DNA of 64,000 bases from G963675935 sp963803125 (GTDB lineage: Bacteria; Planctomycetota; Planctomycetia; Pirellulales; Thermoguttaceae): positions 1,674,001 to 1,738,000 of the forward strand of contig CAWDLR010000003.1 in NCBI GenBank assembly GCA_963803125.1, read 5' to 3'. Shown one piece after another: positions 48,926 through 57,712 of this stretch. Positions within the stretch are counted from its first letter, which is position 1. Each line of letters opens with the position of its first letter. Below the pieces are notes generated by a model that made no database searches, was not told the origin of the DNA, and was given only the letters and a program-made list of their open reading frames with translations. Both the position numbers and the translations under genes were made by a program.

Positions 48926-49606
48926 CTATGGCAACTCCCGCAGATTCTCCTTTGCCTTGCGGACGATTTCCACGTAGCGGGCAACTTGGCCGGTGATCCA
49001 GCCGATCCCCTCGGCGTCGATCTTCTCGCGATCCATGAACGTGCGGGCCCCGGAGACGGCGCACGCGCCGCAACGGATAAACTCGGCCGCCGTTTCCAGG
49101 TTGACGCCGCCGGAAGGGATCAAATTGACATCGGGGTAGACCATCCGCAGGTTCGTCATGTACTTCGGCCCGCCAAGCTGCGCGGGGAAGATCTTGACCA
49201 TCGAGGCTCCCGATCGCATTGCCAGCAGGACTTCGCTGGCCGTAAACGCCCCGGAATAGACCGGCACGCAATAGCGGTTGGCCATGTCGATCACGTCGGG
49301 AACCACGGCCGGATTCACAATCGCGCTTCCACCGTGGAGGATGACTTCGCGGGCGGTGGTCGGATCGAGGACTGTCCCGGCCGCAACCCAGAGCCGGTCG
49401 CGGAACGCCGCAGAGATGACCTCGATGGCTTCCAATGCCCCCGGCGTGGTCATGGTCACCTCGATGACCCTCGCGCCGCCGTCGTACATCGCCTGGGCAT
49501 AGCCGAGAAAGTCGTCCTTGGCCTTCAGTTTGATGCAGGGCAATACGCCCGCCGCCTTGGTCTGTTCAATCACGATTTCCTTGAGCGTCTTGTCGCTTGG
49601 GCCCAT
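48926..49606 (-). CDS. KDPG/KDPGal aldolase (2-dehydro-3-deoxy-phosphosugar aldolase)
   Basis: 226 residues of class I aldolase TIM barrel. The family start is AAGVLPCIKLKAKDDFL, Glu in ARVIEVTMTTPGA, and the Schiff-base Lys is in SGASMVKIFPAQL, followed by LIPSGGVNLETA. It splits 2-keto-3-deoxy-6-phosphogluconate or -galactonate into pyruvate and glyceraldehyde-3-phosphate. The kinase that makes such a substrate is two genes upstream. It is separated from the alpha-galactosidase gene by 16 nt, so they are co-transcribed. Confidence 0.93.
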   Translation of the reverse strand: MGPSDKTLKEIVIEQTKAAGVLPCIKLKAKDDFLGYAQAMYDGGARVIEVTMTTPGALEAIEVISAAFRDRLWVAAGTVLDPTTAREVILHGGSAIVNPAVVPDVIDMANRYCVPVYSGAFTASEVLLAMRSGASMVKIFPAQLGGPKYMTNLRMVYPDVNLIPSGGVNLETAAEFIRCGACAVSGARTFMDREKIDAEGIGWITGQVARYVEIVRKAKENLRELP

Positions 49607-49622
49607 GTTGCGGTTCTTCCTT

Positions 49623-52130
49623 TCACGGCTGCTTTTCGTAGATCACCAATTCCGCCGCGGGCGTCTTCGCGAGCGTCAGCCGAATGCCTTTGACCAACTC
49701 GGCGCCCGTATAGACGGCTTTCAGACCGCTTGCCTGGCAGTCGATCGCATAGCGCGCCCGCGGTTCGAGTGCTTTCGGTGCAAACAGGAATACGTCGCCG
49801 GCCGAAGGCTTTCGCTTGAAGATCAGGGCGAATCCGCGGTTCAAGTCGGTGCGATGGAACTGGTAGGCCAACCACGGCTTGTCCAGGGTGCATTCCGTCA
49901 ACGGATAGAAGTCGCCCGACAGCATCGGCCGCACGCGCTTGTAGAGCCGCACTTGCCGCTTCGCCAGTTCCATCGGAAAGTTCTTATCCAGCGGATGCCA
50001 GGCGAGGCACAACTGGCCGGCGAAGCTCGACCACATGCCGAAGTCGTCGGTCGCCGCGGTGGGCACGTTGATCACACCTCCGGGCAGGAAGAGGTTCGCG
50101 CCGCACAGATCGGTCTGATCGCTGACGGTATGAAACCAGCTATCAGATTTTTGATGCCAGAGGAATCGCGAGAGCGATTCAAGGTCGATCCGTCTTCCGC
50201 CGCCGCAGCAACCTTCCATCACGAGGAAAGGGTAGCGATGCCGCAATTGGTCCTGCAATTCATAGAGGCCGGCCACGTGCCTCATTTCGGAAATGCCCCG
50301 CCGATCGTCGCCGCCGCCGGTCGGCGCCGCGAAGCCGTCCTGGCGGTACATCGTCAGGCCCTGGGTCTTCACGTAACCGTCGACCACCGCCAAGAATCGC
50401 TCCCGGACCTGCGGATCTCCCAAATCTCCGAAGGGATCGGGCATGAACCACAAGCCAAAGGCGACGCCGGCCCTGGCCAGCGGAGCGGAAAGCGGGCGAA
50501 AACCGCGGGGAAACTTCTTCTTGCTGTACGAATAATCGTTCGTGCTGCAGACTTCCATCCAACTCTTGCAGTCGTAGTATCCGGCATCGACGACGTAGGC
50601 CTCGGCGCCCAGTTCGACGAAGGGTTTGACCAGGGCCGACAGCGATTTTTCAGTGGCCGCCTCCAAGTAGCCGCCGCCGCCGTGGTAGGTGAAGCACGTG
50701 TTGACCGAGACCAGCGGCTCGTGCGGTTTTCCGCCGGGCAGCCGGGGTAAGTAGTGTTCGTAAAGCAACCGCCGCAGCATGTTGTTTCCGTGCAATCGGC
50801 GGCCGCTCCAAGCGACCAGCAGCACCCGCGGCCCGCGCACCCGTTCGCCGGGATGTAAACGGAATTTCGTCAGCGGCATGCCCGCTTGAGCCTCAAGCTG
50901 CGTGTCCGCGGCCGTGAATTGGGCTTGCCAACTGCCCGTCCAGCCGACCCCGACCAGCAGTCCGCGGTTGTCGGGGCTCTCGATGTTGAACAGCGGCAAC
51001 TCCTGATTGCTCGATATCGGCTGCGAACCGAATCGCACCAGGTCGGAGGGAACAATTGCCAGGTCATCGAGGCGGAGGGGCGCTCCGCTTTCGAGCGTCA
51101 GCACGGCGTCGGCCCAGTCGGCATGATCGCACTGGATGCCGTCGTCGGCATCGTCGACATTCAAGTAGAGTGTTGTGGCTCCGCCAGCGGCTACGTCGAC
51201 TCTCACCGCCCTCCCGCCGCCGCGAAGCACTTGCGATCGAAACAGCTCGTCCTTTCCCGTTGACACGGAAAACACGATGGAGCCGGCGCCGCCGCGCGTT
51301 CGCTCGTTGTTATCGACACCGACCCAGGCTGAAAACCTGGCAATCGGTTTCGGCGAACGGACGACGATGCGGCTGGTGGCATGGGTGCCCAACCCGTGGT
51401 CGAAGCTGCGATCGCCGATCGTCAAGGGCGTTTTGAGGATCGACTTGCCGACCTCCAGTTGTTCGGCGTCTTGGCGGCGCAGCGTCAACGTCGGCCGCGG
51501 CTGAGAATCGGGCGAGCTGGCGGCCGCGCGAACCGCAAGCGAGAACGGCATGAAATCATCGAGTCCGCAACGGCCGCCGTGGGCGCCGTGGATCGTGAAT
51601 TCCCTTCCGGGTTGCGTTTGATTCAGCTTCAGATCGAGGTTCTTCACATCCTCGATTAGCGCCGTAGCCTTGTCGCCGACGTTCTCGAATGTCAGCAGCG
51701 TATCGACTGCCGGATAGTCCAGATACCGCCTGACGTGCCAGACGACCTTCAGGCCGGTCGCGGCGTGGAGCCAACTCCAGTCCTGTGTTTCGACGCTTGT
51801 TGTGCGGCTGACCTTTCCGCGTTGAAACGTCCAGGCATTGTCGGCGGCGGAGAAGGGATGGCCGTGGTAAGAAAAACTGAAAGGCGGCCGCGTCCCGATC
51901 CAACCGTCGAACCACGCCAGCGAGAGCGGCTTGCCGGCGTTGCCGGGCATGATCGCCGTGAGCCATCCTGCAACCAGCGCAACCTCGCTTCGCGTGGGAA
52001 TGCCGCTCTCGGCAAGCTGCGCAGGCAACGATGCTACGGGCCGCTCCGCTGCATAAGACGCGACAGCGAGCGAGAAGAGGACGCCGATCAGGCTGATCGC
52101 CAGACGTGCCGCGGCGTTTCGATGTCTCAT
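49623..52130 (-). CDS. Secreted alpha-galactosidase-like enzyme (GH36-like) with NPCBM domain
   Basis: 835 residues with signal peptide (about 1-27). A beta-rich N-terminal domain comes first. Residues about 205-345 contain an NPCBM module (LTIGDRSFDHGLGTHATS, DDADDGIQCDHADWADAV). The barrel follows at about 440-760: VDAGYYDCKSW, FGLWFMPDPFG, a likely nucleophile Asp in MYRQDGF, and a likely acid/base Asp in TVSDQTDLCG. A C-terminal beta domain ends the protein. Predicted to release galactose from alpha-galactosides in the periplasm or outside. The ATG overlaps the stop of the kinase gene (ATGA), so it is in the operon. This is the second alpha-galactosidase of the window. Confidence 0.87.
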   Translation of the reverse strand: MRHRNAAARLAISLIGVLFSLAVASYAAERPVASLPAQLAESGIPTRSEVALVAGWLTAIMPGNAGKPLSLAWFDGWIGTRPPFSFSYHGHPFSAADNAWTFQRGKVSRTTSVETQDWSWLHAATGLKVVWHVRRYLDYPAVDTLLTFENVGDKATALIEDVKNLDLKLNQTQPGREFTIHGAHGGRCGLDDFMPFSLAVRAAASSPDSQPRPTLTLRRQDAEQLEVGKSILKTPLTIGDRSFDHGLGTHATSRIVVRSPKPIARFSAWVGVDNNERTRGGAGSIVFSVSTGKDELFRSQVLRGGGRAVRVDVAAGGATTLYLNVDDADDGIQCDHADWADAVLTLESGAPLRLDDLAIVPSDLVRFGSQPISSNQELPLFNIESPDNRGLLVGVGWTGSWQAQFTAADTQLEAQAGMPLTKFRLHPGERVRGPRVLLVAWSGRRLHGNNMLRRLLYEHYLPRLPGGKPHEPLVSVNTCFTYHGGGGYLEAATEKSLSALVKPFVELGAEAYVVDAGYYDCKSWMEVCSTNDYSYSKKKFPRGFRPLSAPLARAGVAFGLWFMPDPFGDLGDPQVRERFLAVVDGYVKTQGLTMYRQDGFAAPTGGGDDRRGISEMRHVAGLYELQDQLRHRYPFLVMEGCCGGGRRIDLESLSRFLWHQKSDSWFHTVSDQTDLCGANLFLPGGVINVPTAATDDFGMWSSFAGQLCLAWHPLDKNFPMELAKRQVRLYKRVRPMLSGDFYPLTECTLDKPWLAYQFHRTDLNRGFALIFKRKPSAGDVFLFAPKALEPRARYAIDCQASGLKAVYTGAELVKGIRLTLAKTPAAELVIYEKQP

Positions 52131-53110
52131 CGCTTCTCCCTGAAATCCTTGGCGTTCATGATGGCTTCGACCTCTTGCGGCGTTACGTGGGCCACGTCGC
52201 CGGGGATGGTGTGCTGCAAGGCGCAGACGGCGTTGCCGAAGTTCATAGCATACTCGACGTTGCCGGTTGTGAGATAGGCGTAAAGGAATCCCGATCCCCA
52301 GGAATCGCCCGCCCCGAAGCGGTCGATCACGTCGATCTCGTACTTCTGCCCGTGAAAGACCTTCCCTTCATGGAGCACCATCGTGTTCCACGCCCCGCGG
52401 AGCACATCATGGACCTCGCGCAGCGTGATCGCCACGATCTTGCAGCCGAAGTCCGCGTGGAACTGCCGGATAATCTCTTCGTAGGAGCCGCGATAGCCGA
52501 AGACGATTTCGGAGTCCCATTGCGTGGTGATGAGGATATCGACGTCTTTGATGATGCCCGACATCACCTGCCTTGCCTGCTGCGGCGACCAGAGATGCTC
52601 GCGATAGTTGACGTCGAAGCCCAGCAGGCAGCCGTTGCGTTTGGCGGCGGCGACAAACTCGACGGCCGCCTGGCGACATGTGGGCGAAAGGCCCGGGAAG
52701 ATGCCGTCGCTGTAGGCCAGCCGGACGCGCCGCAGGATCGTGTCCCAATCGAAATCGCCCGGCGCAATCGTGCTCGCCGCGCTGTTCTTGCGGTCGTAAA
52801 CCACCGCGCTGGCTCGCGGCGTCGCGCCGAATTCGATGTAATTCACGCCGAGCCGCGAGCCGGGAACGAACTTGATGTGCGATGTATCCACCCCGCAGCT
52901 CATGTAATGATCGTTGGCCAGCAGCCCCAGCGCGTTGTCGGGCAGCTTGGTGACGAAGGCCGTTTTCAGCCCCAGCCGCGCGAGGTTGCTGGCCACGTTG
53001 CCCTGCGATCCGCAGATGTGGACGTCCAAGGTCCGTGCGCGGCGGATCCGCTCGTAACGCGGCGGCGAAAGCCGCAACATGCCCTCGCCCACCGTCACCA
53101 CGTCGTACAT
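52127..53110 (-). CDS. PfkB-family 2-keto-3-deoxy-sugar kinase
   Basis: 327 residues from the ATG at 53110 (MYDVVTVGEGMLRLSPP). The PfkB signature 2 is DRFGAGDSWGSGFLYAY with catalytic Asp; the N-terminal GSQGNVASNLARLGL is the PfkB first signature. FDVNYREHLWSPQQAR resembles 2-keto-3-deoxygluconate/galactonate kinases. It phosphorylates KDG or KDGal using ATP; next in the operon are the alpha-galactosidase (overlap of 4 nt) and the KDPG aldolase. A 79-bp palindromic repeat separates it from the aldolase gene upstream. Confidence 0.9.
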   Translation of the reverse strand: MYDVVTVGEGMLRLSPPRYERIRRARTLDVHICGSQGNVASNLARLGLKTAFVTKLPDNALGLLANDHYMSCGVDTSHIKFVPGSRLGVNYIEFGATPRASAVVYDRKNSAASTIAPGDFDWDTILRRVRLAYSDGIFPGLSPTCRQAAVEFVAAAKRNGCLLGFDVNYREHLWSPQQARQVMSGIIKDVDILITTQWDSEIVFGYRGSYEEIIRQFHADFGCKIVAITLREVHDVLRGAWNTMVLHEGKVFHGQKYEIDVIDRFGAGDSWGSGFLYAYLTTGNVEYAMNFGNAVCALQHTIPGDVAHVTPQEVEAIMNAKDFREKR

Positions 53111-53137
53111 GCGACACCTCATCGATGCGACACTACC

Positions 53138-53216
53138 GGGAAAAAGGGGACAGGTCCAATTTGTGCGAAGCACCCTCCGGGCCGTTTCGGCAAATTGGAC
53201 CTGTCCCCTTTTTCCC
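53138..53216. repeat. 79-bp palindromic repeat, copy 2
   Basis: Perfect 26-bp arms at 53138-53163 and 53191-53216 (GGGAAAAAGGGGACAGG ... and complement). The loop is the same as at 23951-24028 apart from two bases and one extra A. Located in the spacer between the kinase and the class II aldolase genes. Confidence 0.92.
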
Positions 53217-53218
53217 TC

Positions 53219-53917
53219 CTAGATAATGCCTTCCAAGTCCTCCGGCCGCCCGTATTTGTAGAGGTAGCGATGACGCTCTTCTCGCCACGCCTCTTCGGCG
53301 ATCGGCCATGCGCCGCCGATCGCCTCGGCCTGGATGAGGATCATCGCAGCCTTTTCGACGAACTGGCTTGCCACCACCGCCTCGGCCAGATCGCGTCCGC
53401 CGGCCACCACGCCGTGATTGCCCAACAACACCGCGCAGGCGTCGGGACCGATGCTCTCGGCGGCGGCTTGCGCCAACTCACGATGGCGTCCCGCCGGCAC
53501 ATGCCCAGCGCAGCGGACTTCGCCGCCGATCACCTCGGCCATGTCGTCGGTCAGCACCGGAATCGAGCGGCGGGCGCACGCGCACACCGATGCCCAGGGA
53601 GAATGGCTGTGAACGAGCGCGCCCAGGTCCGGCCGCCGCCGCAACACCTGCCGGTGCAACTCCATTTCGGAAGTCGGCACGCGATGGCCGCGCAGCACGC
53701 CGCCTTCCCAGCCGACCACCACCAGATCGTCCGCCGCAATCGCGTCGTAACTCATCCGCGAGGGAGTGACCAGCAGGCCGTCCTCTACCCGCACGGAGAT
53801 ATTACCCCAGGTGCCGACAAAGTACCCCAAGCGGTCGCGCATCAGCAGGCAGGTGCGGATGACCGCCTCGCGGAGTTCGTTCGTGTCGCGGCAGATCGGG
53901 GCGTCTTGCTGGGGCAT
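53219..53917 (-). CDS. Class II aldolase/adducin-family protein
   Basis: 232 residues from the ATG at 53917 (MPQQDAPICRDTNEL). GYFVGTWGNISVRVEDGLLVTPSR is the typical start; Zn ligands are in LVHSHSPWAS (His-x-His) and the later GNHGVVAGG, with Glu in TSEMELH. Family members are fuculose-, rhamnulose- or ribulose-phosphate aldolases or epimerases. It starts 5 nt after the dehydratase stop. In the raw frame it is fused to the dehydratase by the latter's frameshift, but the ribosome start and domain border make it a separate protein. Substrate unresolved. Confidence 0.9.
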   Translation of the reverse strand: MPQQDAPICRDTNELREAVIRTCLLMRDRLGYFVGTWGNISVRVEDGLLVTPSRMSYDAIAADDLVVVGWEGGVLRGHRVPTSEMELHRQVLRRRPDLGALVHSHSPWASVCACARRSIPVLTDDMAEVIGGEVRCAGHVPAGRHRELAQAAAESIGPDACAVLLGNHGVVAGGRDLAEAVVASQFVEKAAMILIQAEAIGGAWPIAEEAWREERHRYLYKYGRPEDLEGII

Positions 53918-53922
53918 AAGTC

Positions 53923-55078
53923 CTACTTGTTCTGTGTGAATTGTTCGAGCCATCGTTTGTCCCATAACGAAGGGAAGCTGTTCTTTCGATAGGGATGCGC
54001 GGCGCATGCAGCTTCGTTGATTTCGATTCCCAGGCCGTGGTCGGCCGGCAAGCGAAACTCGCCGCGAGCGATCAACTCCCAGCCATGCACCAGTTCGCCT
54101 CGCCAAGGGATGTCGTATTCCGAGAAATTCTCCTGCATGAACACGTTGGGTGTCGCCCAGCCGAAATGCACTGCCGCACATAGCGCCACCGGCCCGACCG
54201 ACACATGCGGCGCTGAGCAGAATACTGTTGGCTTGCGCCATGTCGGCGATCTTCCTGCCCAGCGACAGACCACCGCAATGGCAGAGATCCGGTTGCGCAA
54301 CGTCGACAGCCTTTAGGGACGTCAAGCGGGCAAACTCCTCCAACATGTACAGCCGTTCGCCGGCCGCAATCGGAAACGGCAACGCCGCCTTGATTTCCTT
54401 GAGCAAATCCAAGTCGTACGGTGACACCGGCTCCTCGTAGAAGCCGGGCCGGTACTGCTCCAATCGTCGGCCCATCGCGATGGCCGCCTCGCCCGAAAGC
54501 CGCCCGTGAACCTCGACGAAAACCGCGATGCCCGCTCCGACTGCCTCACGGACGGCCGCCACTCGCGCCTCGGCCAATTGCATCTCGTCGTCGGTCAACT
54601 GCTGCCAGGCGACGCCGAACGGATCGAACTTCAGCGCCCGATAACCGCGGGCGACGACCTCGCGGGCGCGATCGGCATATTCGCGCGGCGTTCGCGCATT
54701 GCCGTACCAGCCGTTGGCGTAGGCCGGCAATCGCTCTCGCGCCTTTCCGCCGAGCAACTCGTAGACCGGCCGGCCGCAGTCCTTGCCGATGAGATCCCAC
54801 AGCGCGACCTCCACGCCGCTGATGGCGGTCAGCACCGTCGATCCGCCCTGATATTGGTCGCGGATCAGTTGGCCGGCGATCGTTTCGACGTCGCGCGGAT
54901 CCGTTCCGAGAATTCGGTCTTCGACCCATTCGTGGATCAGCGTTTCGACGGTCTTCTCCTGCCATTCCAGAGATGCCTCGCCGACGCCGGTCAGGCCGTT
55001 GTCGGTGGTCAGGCGGACGAAGAGGTAGTTCCGCAGCCCCGCGTTCGTCAGAAACGTCTCCAACTTTACGATCTTCAT
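53923..55078 (-). CDS. Enolase-superfamily sugar-acid dehydratase, galactonate-dehydratase-like (frameshifted)
   Basis: From ATG 55078 (MKIVKLETFLTN). N-terminal capping domain then barrel: ALKFDPFGVAWQQL, VFVEVHGRLS, PGFYEEPVSPYDLDLL and IAAGERLYML place the metal-binding acids, as in DgoD/ManD-like dehydratases. At about 54210 the reading switches frame; the second part has HVSVGPVALCAAVHFGW and GLGIEINEAA and stops at 53923. Total about 385 residues, normal for the family. Probably converts galactonate or gluconate to 2-keto-3-deoxy acid for the kinase downstream. It is first of the metabolic operon, with regulator upstream. Confidence 0.88.
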
Positions 55079-55280
55079 GTCTTACCTCTTCCGCCCGTCG
55101 AAGATGGAGAATCTTCGGACACGCCGCCGCGGGCAGCTTCCAATATGACCGGAATCGCGAAAAGGTCAATGAACTTATGGGCCAAAATCATTGACGTTTT
55201 GGCTCACTCGGCGAGACAATCGCCCATGCGGTGGGACCATCTCTTCCTTGAAACGCCCTCAGAATGGGAGCCATGCGGGG

Positions 55281-56471
55281 TCATTCGGGCAGCGCCGCTT
55301 GTTCCGACCACATCTTGCGGTAGTAGCCCGGCGTCGTGCCGGTCTTGCGCCTGAAGAGCTTGCACATCAATTCCACGTGGCGAAAACCCGTCAAATCGGC
55401 GATCTTCGCCAAGGGCAACTCGGTCGTGCTGAGCAACTGCATCACGCGCTCGATTTGCACACGAGTGATCTCGTCTTTCGGCGAGCGCCGCAGAACCGCG
55501 GCAAAACGCCGTTTCAACGTGCTCCGCGAGAGATCCACTTGCCGAACCAGGTCCTCGACGCCGAGCCCAGCGCAGGCGTTCTCTCGAATAAACCGCACGG
55601 CTGCGGCAACGTCCGGATCGGAGATGGCCAGCACGTCGGTCGATTGCCGCGTGACGACTCCCAGCGGCGGAATCAGCATCCTCTCTTTCGCCGCCGCCAC
55701 GCCGCGCATCATTCGGCCGAGCAGGGCGGCCGCTTCGTAGCCCACCCGGAGCGGATTGAGGGCCACGCTCGACAGCCGCGGATCGCACAGGTCGCAGAGC
55801 ATCTCATCGCTGTCGACGCCGATCACCGCCACCTCGTCGGGCACCGCGATCCCGTATTCCCCGCACACGTTCAGCACGTGATGGGCGCGATCATCCGTGG
55901 CGGCCATCACACCGACCGGTTTCGGCAACGACTTGATCCATGCGGCGATATGCGCCACCGCCGGCAGGCGCTCGACCTCGATCGTTGCGGCGTTCCCCTT
56001 TCGGGCCGAGGCGGGATCGGCGTAAACGCCGACGGAATGGCCGCACCCCGCCAGATACTCGACGAAGTACTCCGCCCGCCGCTCGCTAAAATGAATGCCC
56101 GTGAACCCGCAGAAGCCAAAATGAGTCAATCCCCGGTCGAGAAAATGTTCGGCGGCCACCCGGGCAACTGCCCGATGGTCGGTGATGATGACCGGAACGT
56201 CCTTGACGTGGTGCAAACCGAGCAGGTCGACCGTAGGAACGCCCAGTCGGGCGATCTTCCTTGCCAGCCCCCTCGTGGCGACGCGGGCAATGATGCCATC
56301 GCCGCGCCAGCGTCCCAACCATTCCGGTGCGGCATCATACAAACGCCGCTCGTGGTTATAGACCGCCCACGGCTCGTCGGCGCGCACATAACTGGCGACT
56401 CCGCGCAGCAATCCACGGCCATAGCTGCGGGAGGACTCGACCAAGACGACGATTTTGCGGCGACTGACCAT
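55281..56471 (-). CDS. XylR-type transcriptional regulator (LacI-like sensor plus AraC DNA-binding domain)
   Basis: 396 residues. The N-terminal two-thirds are a periplasmic-binding-protein-like sugar sensor of the XylR type (VVLVESSRSYGRGLLRGV, GIAVPDEVAVIGVDSDEML). The C-terminal AraC domain has two helix-turn-helix motifs (VEDLVRQVDLSRSTLKRRF and LAKIADLTGFRHVELMCKLF, then FRRKTGTTPGYYR). Such regulators activate adjacent catabolic operons on binding sugar. It lies immediately upstream of the sugar-acid catabolism operon, same strand, with a 200-nt gap that should carry the operon promoter. Confidence 0.95.
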   Translation of the reverse strand: MVSRRKIVVLVESSRSYGRGLLRGVASYVRADEPWAVYNHERRLYDAAPEWLGRWRGDGIIARVATRGLARKIARLGVPTVDLLGLHHVKDVPVIITDHRAVARVAAEHFLDRGLTHFGFCGFTGIHFSERRAEYFVEYLAGCGHSVGVYADPASARKGNAATIEVERLPAVAHIAAWIKSLPKPVGVMAATDDRAHHVLNVCGEYGIAVPDEVAVIGVDSDEMLCDLCDPRLSSVALNPLRVGYEAAALLGRMMRGVAAAKERMLIPPLGVVTRQSTDVLAISDPDVAAAVRFIRENACAGLGVEDLVRQVDLSRSTLKRRFAAVLRRSPKDEITRVQIERVMQLLSTTELPLAKIADLTGFRHVELMCKLFRRKTGTTPGYYRKMWSEQAALPE

Positions 56472-56622
56472 TGTGGTTTACGAAGCCTCGTCTGGACATT
56501 GTAACCGCGTGTGCCGCCGCATCAAGCGTGTTGAACCAATCGAACAGCACAACCGAAGACCGTTAGGTTGATGGGCCGCCCGCGGGTCCATCTTCCCGGA
56601 ATGAGGCCGCCACGTCTCAGAT

Positions 56623-57702
56623 TTATCGCGCGCGACGTTTGCTGGGACCGTGGAATCGTTCCGAAGAGGACAGGGGCACGGGAATGGGTATGAGCGTGAG
56701 TAAGGAGTTGCGCAGGGCGATGTTCATCTCCAACACGTTTACCAGCCGCACACCGACAAGGCCGCTCAAGGGGGCATGGCTCTTGTCGTGAAGCAACTGC
56801 TCGATTTTGCCCCGCACCTCTTGCCTGTCGGTTCCTGTCTTCTTGGCCCAGGCGGCGGCTACGCGATCTAGCTGCCAGAGGGCGTTGTCGAGCGTGATAT
56901 CGGGATCGAGGCCGGAGCCGGACGCCATCACCATGTCCGCCGGGACACGCTCCAAGTCCGCGTCCTTGTGTTCCTGCAACCACATATCGAAGAACGCCGC
57001 TTGCACGTCCGCGCCTTCCCGCACCGGCTCGATCCTCCTTGCCACCTTTCCGTCCAACGTCTTGTATTCAACGACACTGGGGAATGTGCCGGAATGAGCC
57101 CTGGAATAGCCGGCGAAGAATGGCACAGCCAGGTCTTGCGGTTTCGGTTGTGTAAGGTGCGGATTCGCCTTGACCCATGCGACGACGGCGGTCGGGTGGG
57201 TCTTCAGCCAGTCCGCGACATAGGCGGTGTTGAGCGGGTCGGCCTTCACCCAGTTCTGCGCGACGACGGGATGCACGGCGGCCCATTGAGCGACGATGCC
57301 TGGCCTTCCTGCATTTTGGTCTTTCTGGAACCAGCTTTCGATATCGGGGCCAACCGGCTGGCCCTTTTGGGGGCCGTTTCCGTACTTCACGATTGGCCCG
57401 AGCTGCCGGGCCACGCGATCTCGCAGCAGGTAATTGCTGGCCGCCCAGTTGGAAGCCCCCGAGGCGGCCGCGTTGTAAGCTGCGGCCGAAGGACGGGGCT
57501 GGAAGTATTCGTCGCCGGTGAAGGGCTGCGCAATAAGGACCGAACCGATCGGGCTGCCTTGCGAATCTGTCACCAGGCTGCCTTGGGCCTTGTCGTGAAA
57601 CAGCGTCTGGCCGATCCCCAGCAGCGCGAGCGGATACAACACCGAGCACAACAGCACGCTGAGGGCCAGCAACCAGAGGTTTGCGCGGAGATGGGCGTTC
57701 AT
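56623..57702 (-). CDS. kdpC: K+-transporting ATPase subunit C, enlarged
   Basis: 359 residues, against about 190 for E. coli KdpC. The N-terminal membrane helix (LWLLALSVLLCSVLYPLALL), QPFTGDEYFQPRPSAAAYN, and the C-terminal ASGSGLDPDITLDNALWQLDRVA are canonical. Between them about 130 residues are added, with two similar segments (IVAQWAAVHPVVAQNWVKADP-type and YVADWLKTHPTAVVAWVKANP-type, in part). KdpC assists K+ binding and assembly with KdpA and KdpB in the inner membrane. Starts 10 nt after the kdpB stop. Confidence 0.93.
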   Translation of the reverse strand: MNAHLRANLWLLALSVLLCSVLYPLALLGIGQTLFHDKAQGSLVTDSQGSPIGSVLIAQPFTGDEYFQPRPSAAAYNAAASGASNWAASNYLLRDRVARQLGPIVKYGNGPQKGQPVGPDIESWFQKDQNAGRPGIVAQWAAVHPVVAQNWVKADPLNTAYVADWLKTHPTAVVAWVKANPHLTQPKPQDLAVPFFAGYSRAHSGTFPSVVEYKTLDGKVARRIEPVREGADVQAAFFDMWLQEHKDADLERVPADMVMASGSGLDPDITLDNALWQLDRVAAAWAKKTGTDRQEVRGKIEQLLHDKSHAPLSGLVGVRLVNVLEMNIALRNSLLTLIPIPVPLSSSERFHGPSKRRAR

Positions 57703-57712
57703 GGTCCAGTTC

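Noticed and set aside
52106..53992. 628-codon plus-strand frame
   Set aside because: Antisense to the kinase and class II aldolase genes; includes the palindromic repeat.
53219..55078. Dehydratase-class II aldolase fusion protein
   Set aside because: The continuous frame results from a frameshift in the dehydratase gene; the true dehydratase end (TAG at 53923) and a separate ATG (53917) are seen.
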